A stretch of 64,000 nucleotides of DNA from Rhinopomastus cyanomelas (taxonomy: Eukaryota; Chordata; Aves; Bucerotiformes; Rhinopomastidae), in assembly GCA_013400115.1 (NCBI GenBank), contig VXBP01002270.1, positions 105,434 through 169,433 on the forward strand. Reading direction: 5' to 3'. The notes under the pieces are model-generated. The model was given only the letters and a program-made list of their open reading frames with translations. It did not search any database and was not told the DNA's origin. Position 1 is the first letter of the stretch. The number at the start of each line of letters is the position of its first letter. Shown piece by piece: positions 57,296 to 64,000 of this stretch. The translations under genes and the position numbers were made by a program.

Positions 57296-57771
57296 CTGGA
57301 AATGAAAGTGATAAAGTTCCAATGAAAGGGCAGTTAAATACAAAGAAACCACGTTTTATTGTTATTTCTGTGCCTCTGCAGATGTCCATATGGCTGCAAC
57401 AAAAAGTCAAGGCATCATAAACTCCGAGACCTTAATTTAACACCACGAATTAAGCAAAGGACAGGCTCAGTTGCTCTGCAGTGTTAGGGAAAAGATCTGA
57501 GACCAGGTGCCAATCTGGCATCTGGAACACGAAGGTTCAAAGGGATTGCAATCAGTTTGTATCAAGGATGAACTTGGCCTGTATTTTATGTGGCTGCTTC
57601 CAAAGGGCGGCAGTTACACCGCTTTTCCTTTAACATATGGCAGGGAGCCCCTGGCAGATACAAGATGAGGGCCAGCACCAACCAGCAGCTGTAGCATCTT
57701 CCTCAGCACATCTAGAAGGGACCCCAAACAGTTGACCATCATCGCTTGTCACCAGCCTCCCAAATAAGGAA
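57296..57771. other. LHPP: Intron 3 unique DNA
   Basis: About 475 bases upstream of exon 4 with nothing recognised. Confidence 0.35.
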
Positions 57772-58215
57772 ACTCCAGTTCTGGGCCCCTCAGTTCCAGA
57801 AGGACACAGAGCTGTTGGAGAGTGTCCAATGTAGAGCCACAGAGATGATAAAGGGAATGGAACATCTCCCTGATGAGGAAAGGCTGAGGGAGGGGGTCTC
57901 TTAAGCTTGGAGAAAAGGAGACTGAGATGTGACTCCATGAATACTGATAAATACGGAAAGGGTGGGTGTCAGGAGGATGGAGCCAGGCTCTGCTCAGTCT
58001 CATCCAATGATAGGACAAGGGGCAATGGGTGTGAGCTGGAACAGAAGTTCCACATCAATATGAGAAGAAACTTCTTCCCAGTGAGGGTGCCAGAGCACTG
58101 GAAGAGGCTGCCCAGGGAGGTTGTGGAGTCTCCTTCTCTGGAGACATTTAAAACCTGCCTGGACAAGTTCCTGTGCAACTTGATCTATGGGACCCTGCTG
58201 TGGCAGGGGGATCGG
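57772..58215 (+). mobile_element. CR1 LINE, ~445 bp, without 3' tail
   Basis: CCAGTTCTGGGCCCCTCAGT to GCTGTGGCAGGGGGATCGGT. Ends before the GATGATCTTTCGAGG block, so the last ~60 bases are lost. Confidence 0.92.
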
Positions 58216-58807
58216 TCTTTGTGAGCCACCAAGCTCACAAAATTGGTGTCTTTACAGTGTTTTTCAGGAACAGCAATTCACATTAACTCAGGTCTTCCAA
58301 GTTCTCCTGATCAGCACAAAAATAGGTTTCTATATGACAGGAAGAAAAAGGGGAAGATGAGCAGTCAGTTAGGATTTTATGCCCTATCCTTCTGCCATTT
58401 TTGATTATTCAGCACAGTCTCCCTTTCAAATGACCACTTGACCTTTGCTAGAACAGCCATTAACCTTCTATAGTCTAGCGTAAACAGCTTAATTTTCTGA
58501 CAGTGGCATGACAGAAGAAATTACAAAGCCAATTCTCAGTCTCAGCCCCAAACAGATGCTAAATGTAAATCACTCCATTTTCAAGAGGGGGACTTTCTGC
58601 TTCAGTGACTCTGACACTTTTCCTTTTCTGTGGGATGAACTAGAACTTCAACCAAAACCAAGCTACTTGCCCAAGGTAGGGTTCACCTAATTACCTCATT
58701 AAGGTTCACCTAATTACACTGACTTGGCAGGTTAAAAGTGAAGCTGGCTTGTGGCTGGTTTTTGTCTGTGGTCCTTTCTATCAATGAAGCTTCTGTAGTT
58801 AGGTGAC
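58216..58807. other. LHPP: Intron 3 unique DNA with a short direct repeat
   Basis: GGTTCACCTAATTAC occurs at 58680-58694 and 58703-58717 (period 23). Otherwise nothing recognised. Confidence 0.5.
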
Positions 58808-59356
58808 AGTCCATCCAATCCCCCTGTACTTAGCACTGGTGAGGCCACACCTTCAGTACTGGGTTCAGTTTTGGGCACCTCAGCACAAGGGAGACATCAA
58901 GGTGCTGGAGCGGGTGCAGAGGAGGGCAACGAAGCTGGAAAAGTATCTGGAGAATAAATCTGCTGAGGAGAGACTGAGAGAGTTGGGGCTGTTTAGTTTG
59001 AGGAAGAGGAGGCTGAGGGGAGACCTCATCACTCTCTACAACTACCTGAAAGGACACTGTAGAGATGTTGGTGCTGGTCTCTTCTGACAGGTCATTAGCG
59101 ACAGAAGCAGAGGGAAGGGCTTCAAGCTTCGATGGGGGAGGTTTAGACTAGACACCAGGAAGAAATTCTTCCTGGAGAGAGTGGTCAGGCACTGGACTGG
59201 GCTGCCCAGGGTGATGGTTGAGTCCCCATCCCTGGATGTGTTTAAAAGTTGCTTAGATGTAGTGTTGGGTTTAAGGGTGAACTTGTAGTGTTGATGGTTG
59301 GGCTTGATGATCCCAGGGGTCTTTTCCAACCTGAACAATTCCATGATTCTATGAAT
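58808..59356 (+). mobile_element. CR1 LINE 3' end, ~550 bp
   Basis: GTCCATCCAATCCCCCTGTA to GAACAATTCCATGATTCTAT. A 94-codon open frame (58803-59087) is repeat-derived. Confidence 0.93.
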
Positions 59357-59419
59357 TTGTCATCTCCCCTTCTCTGAGCCTGAGCACTTCCCTACCACAT
59401 CGCCTTAACGATCAATGAA

Positions 59420-59836
59420 ACTGCACCAAGGGACGTTTAGGATGGATATTAGGAAAGATTTTTTTTACTGAAAGGTCAGGCTTTGGAACAGCTTTGGGCA
59501 GCCCATTCCAGTGCCTGACCAGTGTCTCCAGGAAGAATTTCTGCCTGATGTCTAATCTAAACCACCCTTGTCGAAGCCTGAAGCCCTTCCCTCTGCTTCT
59601 GTTGCACATTGCCTGTGAGAAGAGAGCAGCACCACCATCTCTGCAATGTCCCTTCACATAGCTGTAGAGAGCAATGAAGTCTCCCCTTTACCTCCTCTTC
59701 CTCAAACTAAACAGCCCCAACTCTCTCAATCTATCCTCAGAGAATTTTACTCCAGGTTCTTCATCAGCTTCTTTGCATTCCTCTGCACTTGTTCCAGCAC
59801 CTCAATATCTCCTCATCCATCACAATCCTTAAGCCA
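59420..59836. mobile_element. Fold-back CR1 LINE
   Basis: A plus piece (CTGCACCAAGGGACGTTTAG to GCTTTGGAACAGCTT, 59420-59492) runs straight into an antisense piece (GGGCAGCCCATTCCAGTGCC onward) that is the complement of the same CR1 region. No 3' tail is present at the junction. Confidence 0.88.
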
Positions 59837-59845
59837 CCAGCAAAG

Positions 59846-59900
59846 TCACAGAATTATTTAGGCTGGAAAAGACCTTCAAGCTCATTGAGTCCACAACAGC
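59846..59900 (-). mobile_element. CR1 LINE 3' tail
   Basis: GTCACAGAATTATTTAGGCT, AAGACCTTCAAGCTCATTGA; tail only. Confidence 0.82.
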
Positions 59901-60142
59901 AGCCATTTATCCAAGTGTAGTCAGTTAGATTTTGTTGTGTTTGTTCTAGGTTTCATTCCCTAATAAAAATCATTTGTTTTCAGTTCAGACAGGAGCACAT
60001 GGCTACGGGCAGTAGTTAAACCAACATGTTTATCTCATGTCTGAGACCTTAGAGGAGCAAAGACAAGAAGACAAGCAGTGCCTATAACCTGTTGGCTTCC
60101 TGTACTACTCATTCACTTTGGCATTGCACACACCCAAATCCT

Positions 60143-60376
60143 AGGAGGTTCCACATCATTATGAGAAGGAACTTATTCACAGTGAGGGTGACAGAGCACT
60201 GGAACAGGCTGCCCAGGGTGGTTGTGGAGTCTTCTTCTCTGGAGATGTTTAAAACCCGCCTGGACACGCTCCTGTGCAGCTTGATGTAGGAGATCCTGCT
60301 GTGGCAGGGAGGATTGGACTAGATGACCTCTCGAGGTCCCTTCCAATCCCTAACGTTCTGCGTTTCTGTGATTCAT
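60143..60376 (+). mobile_element. CR1 LINE 3' end
   Basis: TAGGAGGTTCCACATCATTA to TAACGTTCTGCGTTTCTGTG. Ends about 75 bases from the exon 3 donor. Confidence 0.93.
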
Positions 60377-60449
60377 TAACCACAAAGACACTGGGGGGAG
60401 AAAAATAAATCTACAGACTAGATGAAGAAACAAACTGAGCTTAACTCAC

Positions 60450-60603
60450 CCACTTCCAAGCGAGAGCAAAACAGGCTTCTCCATCCCAATCAGCACTCGG
60501 AACGCCTCATTCAGGTTTGCATAGGTGAAGTTTTCTGCTGCATCTCCAATAACCACGCAGTTTGGGTTTGTTTTATCAATCTCTGCAAATTCAGGGACCA
60601 GAT
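60450..60603 (-). CDS. LHPP: LHPP coding exon 3 (C2 cap domain)
   Basis: 154-nt exon after a TTGTCTAG acceptor and before a GTGAGT donor. It starts with two bases of an Asp codon and ends with two bases of a Gly codon. It encodes LVPEFAEIDKTNPNCVVIGD, then AAENFTYANLNEAFRVLIGM and EKPVLLSLGS. NPNCVVI-DA-E-F-Y-N-N-AF-VL--EKPVL matches the cap domain of human LHPP residue for residue in spacing. The split codon at the exon 2/3 junction gives Asp where human has Gly. Intron 2, upstream, is only 690 bp (60604-61293). No indels relative to the human protein are seen. Confidence 0.97.
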
Positions 60604-61239
60604 CTAGACAAGGAAATAAAAAAAACCTGAACAAATCCCTAATCGTTTTGGATAACCTGTTTTCCTTCAATCTCTCCTTAATACATTAAAAAAACCTAAA
60701 AACTTAAACAAGAATCAGCAGTTTTTCAAAATTATTCCGGTCTGGATCCTGCTATTCATCTGTCCTACAACACTGAGCAAAATAAACCATTTCCTACTCT
60801 TGTCTTAGGTCCCACCACCCTGGTCCCAGTTATATCTCAGCTTCTTATACCCAGGCATCTAGACTAGGGGCAAACCCCTAGGTAATGGAATCAAAATGTG
60901 TAACAACAAGGTCAAGATCCACATCCTTTCTCCACTAACTGAAGAAAAAAAACACTTTAAACGTAAGACTATGAGAACAAAAGGAAGGTAGTATCATGTA
61001 CAAGACCTCACTGATCTCCTAGTCTCTCTTTAAGCATCAGACCTTGTGCACTTCATGAACTCTGTGCTGCACCACTGCCATAACGGAGACCTTGCTTGGG
61101 CCAGACCACTAGGGTTTATTCCACAGCCTCACGACTAAGAAATCAAGTGTAGTCCTAAGCAAAGAGCCTACACTGCTCTGTAGCAAATGCTCACATCCCT
61201 CTGGGGTGTCATCCCGACATGTCCCAGCATCTACTGCAG
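60604..61239. other. LHPP: Intron 2 unique DNA
   Basis: Most of the 690-bp intron 2; no repeat or motif recognised apart from the pyrimidine tract of the exon 3 acceptor. Confidence 0.4.
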
Positions 61240-61284
61240 CATCTTACGGTCTCTTCCAACCAAAGATACTCTTCAATTCTGTGA
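61240..61284 (+). mobile_element. CR1 LINE 3' tail beside the exon 2 donor
   Basis: GGTCTCTTCCAACCAAAGAT then TCAATTCTGTGACTG. The tail ends about 9 bases from the GT of intron 2, within the normal donor neighbourhood. Confidence 0.8.
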
Positions 61285-61293
61285 CTGTCTCAC

Positions 61294-61481
61294 CATCATG
61301 CACGAGCAAGTGTGGTCTCAGGTTGCGCTCCTTCAAGATGCGGCAGGCTGCTGGCGCTGGGGCAGTGACTTCAGCCACAGAGATGTCAAAGCCCAAGCCC
61401 TGGAGCTTCTTCACGAACTTCTCCCGCGTTGCTTGGGTTTCGTTAGTGCAGAATCGCAACTTCAGACCAGATGCTTTGATC
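61294..61481 (-). CDS. LHPP: LHPP coding exon 2 (HAD motif II)
   Basis: 188-nt exon following a CTCAACAG acceptor, with donor GTGAGA. Its first base closes an Arg-type codon from exon 1, so it begins at about residue 42 of the human protein. It encodes IKASGLKLRFCTNETQATRE, FVKKLQGLGFDISVAEVTAP and APAACRILKE plus HLLVHD. FCTNET is HAD motif II (Thr/Ser that binds the phosphate), and GFDIS-EVTAPAPAAC is nearly invariant in LHPP. Exon 1, with the nucleophile Asp (motif I) and the initiator Met, is upstream of base 64000 and not in the window. CR1 fragments come close on both sides: the tail of one ends about 9 bases inside intron 2, and another starts about 50 bases inside intron 1. Confidence 0.97.
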
Positions 61482-61529
61482 CTGTTGAGTAAAAGCAGAG
61501 GGGTTGACCAGAGAAGGGAAAGAAACTCC

Positions 61530-61666
61530 CTCAAAGTGTTCAAAGCCAGGTTGGATGGGGCTCTGGGCAACCAGGTCCAGTGAGAGGTGTCCCTGCCCAC
61601 GGCAGGGGGAGCTGGGAACTAGATAATCTCTGAGGTCCTTTCCAATCCAGACCATTCTATGATTGT
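61530..61666 (+). mobile_element. CR1 LINE 3' end beside the exon 2 acceptor
   Basis: AACTCCCTCAAAGTGTTCAA to AGACCATTCTATGATTGTG; its 5' edge is about 50 bases from the intron 1 acceptor. Confidence 0.92.
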
Positions 61667-61949
61667 GAAGAGTGTCAGCTTTGCTGTTTCACCCTCAGCT
61701 TGGATAATTCCAGTGAAAATGCAAAGAGGAAATGCCAGAAGGGCTGAATTCCTTACTGTGGTGAAGACCCACCTAAAATAATCAATCTTGGGGACTACAG
61801 ATGCAGTTTCCATGTGCAGAGCCTTGTCACATCACGTAACTGCCCTCTGCAGCACAGAGGTGGAGAATCACTGCATTTCAAAGCAGCCAAGGAAAACAAG
61901 AAACACTGAAAACGCATCAGAATTAAAAACCATCTATTTACCAAACAAT

Positions 61950-62013
61950 TGGACTAGATGATCTTTCAAGGTCCCTTCCAATCCCTAATGTTCTGTGATT
62001 TTATGATTCTGGG
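61950..62013 (+). mobile_element. CR1 LINE 3' tail
   Basis: TGGACTAGATGATCTTTCAA to TGTGATTTTATGATTCTGG. Confidence 0.9.
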
Positions 62014-62171
62014 ACAGTCACTCTGCTCCTCAAATACAACAAAATGCCTGATTTTTGACAGTTTTACTGTGAATTTGTACATCATTACCTTAGAGGACCT
62101 AAGGTTTAAGTACCTAGCTAAGTTTGGGGCTAGCTTTGTAAGATCTTATATTACTATTAATATAATATAGC

Positions 62172-62218
62172 AAGTGCAGAGGAGGGCAACAGAGCTGGTG
62201 AAGGGCCTGGAGGATCTT
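62172..62218 (+). mobile_element. CR1 LINE, left part of a split copy
   Basis: GTGCAGAGGAGGGCAACAGA to GGGCCTGGAGGATC, interrupted by an antisense CR1; continues near 62330. Confidence 0.9.
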
Positions 62219-62329
62219 AGAATCATAGAACCATTAGGGATTGGAAGGGACCTCGAAAGATCATCCAGTCCAATCTCCCTGCAACAGCCGGATCACCTAG
62301 ACCAAGTCACACAGGAACATACACAGAGA
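62219..62329 (-). mobile_element. CR1 LINE nested in an older CR1
   Basis: AGAATCATAGAACCATTAGG to CACACAGGAACATACACAG; ATTAGGGATTGG type inserted into the other subfamily. Confidence 0.92.
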
Positions 62330-62712
62330 ATCAGTCTGATGAGGAGAGATTTGAGAGTGTTGGGGCTGTTTAGGTTCAGGAAGAGGAGGCCGAGGGGAGA
62401 CTTCATCACTCTCTACAACTATCTGAAAGGACACTGTAGAGATGTTAGTGCTGGTCTTTTCTCACAGCAACAGAACCAGAAGGAAGTGCTTCAAGCTTCA
62501 ACAGGAGATGGTTAGGCTGGACATCAGGAAGAAATTCTTCCCAGAGAGTGGTCAGGCACTGGGATGGGCTGCCCAGGGTGGGGGTTGAGTCTCCATCCCT
62601 GGATGAATTTAAAAGTTGCTTAGTTGTAGTGTTGGGGGATCTGGTTTAGGGGTGAACTTGTAAATTAAGATTGATGGTTGGACTCCATGATCCCAAGGGT
62701 GTTTTCCATAAT
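62330..62712 (+). mobile_element. CR1 LINE, right part of the split copy
   Basis: CAGTCTGATGAGGAGAGATT to CATGATCCCAAGGGTGTTTT. The end is followed by a short (AATAT)n-like run rather than the usual ATTCTATG tail. Confidence 0.92.
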
Positions 62713-63610
62713 ATAATATAATACAATATAATTACATTTCTTTGTGTTAGGATTAAAAAGGACTTTTCTATTAGGAAACCCCCTGCACTGATCCTCAGGA
62801 CAACAAATGGTGGTGGGTTCCTTTCCAAAGAAGATGATCCCAATCAGTTGGGTGCAAACAGCAAAACCAGCATGAGTTAATGCAGCCGATGACAAACTTT
62901 CCAAAGGATTCTTAGAAATACAGTCCTGACCCAGAGAGGCCCCTTCTGTTCATTAAAACCCCACGCCACTGTCTTCTTCAATAACAAGGGTGATTCATTT
63001 CTTTCTTATTATTTGTCTTTCCTAATCATAGGTATGTGAATTATCAATTACACTTAGTGGTTAATTGCCCTTCATAAAGATAGCTTTTCTCTTTTAAATT
63101 AGGCAGTTAATATATTGTAACTAATCGCATCCACTTGTACATTATAAATATATCTTCATCGATTGGGGCAGCGACTGCGAGATTCACTCACAAGTTAATG
63201 AAGCAATTGAGTGAAGAAGTGCAGGGTGTACCGAGGGAATAATTATTGTTAATGAATTATGATGTGACCTTCTCAGAACAATGAGCAATTGGTGTGACAG
63301 GGGGATGACGCTACTCCACATCTGCCATTCGAGACAGAGCTTTCCGCATAATTTGGATACATAACTAACTTAAACAGAGTGTGCCGTGGATAAAACGATC
63401 GTCTTCCAATTGCAAAGCCTGTCTGCACAGCCTTAGGAAGAAAAATCCTGTGATTCAGAACCGCCTGGACGCAGACATTTGTTGAGGAAGAATCTATTCC
63501 TCTTTATTCCTAAAGGTCAGTGAATCCGGGAACGATGCTGACCACCAACTCACACAACAAACAATCCACTTTGACCAAAGCAGAAGCAATATGGACACAT
63601 CTCGGACTAC
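62713..63610. other. LHPP: CR1-free stretch of intron 1
   Basis: 900 bases without CR1; includes the candidate element at 62990-63430. Confidence 0.45.
62990..63430. promoter_or_regulatory. Candidate conserved noncoding element in intron 1
   Basis: Dense homeodomain-like cores: TTATCAATTACAC, TGGTTAATTGCCC, AAGTTAATGAAGCAATTG, TAATTATTGTTAATGAATTA, plus GCGACTGCGAG and AACGATCG CpGs. No repeat. This is my strongest noncoding-element candidate, on motif density and repeat exclusion alone. Confidence 0.4.
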
Positions 63611-63885
63611 GCATAGAATCGTTAACTTTAGAAGAGACGTACAAGATTATCCAGTCCAACCACCAACCCAACCCCACCCTGCCCACCAAATGCTGTCCCC
63701 CAGGGCCACATATACTTGTTTTTTGAATCCCTCCAGGGAATGTGACTCCATCCCCTCCCTGGGCAGCCTATTCCAATCCCTGACCACTCTGTCTGTGAAG
63801 AAAACTTTCCTAATGTCCAATTTAAACCTCCCCTGGCACAAGGTGAGGCCATTTCCTCTTGTTCTATCGCTAGTACTTCACACTT
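63611..63885 (-). mobile_element. CR1 LINE 3' end, ~275 bp
   Basis: CATAGAATCGTTAACTTTAG, CCAGTCCAACCACCAACCCA, to TCTTGTTCTATCGCTAGTAC; sister of 30084-30470. Confidence 0.93.
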
Positions 63886-64000
63886 TCATGGCCACCAGCA
63901 ACTCCCACCTCAATAAAGGAGATCAGTAAATGCTTAAGATCATGTTTGATCATCAGCAAACAGCGATTAACTCAGAGCTGAAATAATTAGGGAGAACTTC

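Noticed and set aside
1690..61481. HDHD2 (paralogue) as the gene identity
   Set aside because: The C-terminal exon (HPHVKPDAYVNNLAEAVD) and the FCTNET and EVTAPAPAAC blocks match LHPP; HDHD2 differs at the tail and cap.

Overview
This is vertebrate nuclear DNA, and the repeats show it is from a bird. I segment about 70 pieces of CR1 LINE, covering roughly 20 kb or 30% of the window, with the avian CR1 3' end (a short tail of ATTCTATG-like units). Most birds carry about 4-10% transposable elements. The exceptions I know of are woodpeckers and relatives (Piciformes) and hornbill/hoopoe lineages, so one of these is my best guess; that is inference, not an identification.

The only gene I can support is LHPP (phospholysine phosphohistidine inorganic pyrophosphate phosphatase, a HAD-family hydrolase), on the minus strand. 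Six coding exons are present (exons 2-7 by the human count) at 61481-61294, 60603-60450, 57295-57232, 55910-55818, 49035-48944 and 1780-1690. All joins are GT-AG and in frame. Together they give about 226 residues, ending in a TAA at 1692-1690. Exon 1, with the promoter, the start codon and the catalytic Asp motif, lies beyond base 64000. A probable poly(A) signal at 993-988 gives a 3' UTR of about 0.7 kb.

Layout, left to right: 1-960 is 3' flank of LHPP with CR1 debris; 961-1689 is the 3' UTR; 1690-1780 is the last exon; 1781-48943 is a 47-kb intron 6 packed with CR1 copies in both orientations, plus a 60-bp minisatellite (16.4 kb), a 20-bp purine-rich minisatellite (40.3 kb) and several CR1-free islands rich in homeodomain-type motifs; 48944-61481 holds exons 6 to 2 with four smaller introns; 61482-64000 is the 3' part of intron 1.

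I saw no rRNA, tRNA, CRISPR array or complete mobile element, and no second gene. Open reading frames of about 200 codons occur, but about as many as chance predicts in 64 kb, and none resembles a protein I know. I did not find an undescribed biological system. The points most worth a second look are the CR1 load and nesting, fold-back CR1 junctions, two in-frame minisatellites, several perfect inverted repeats and the candidate conserved noncoding islands.
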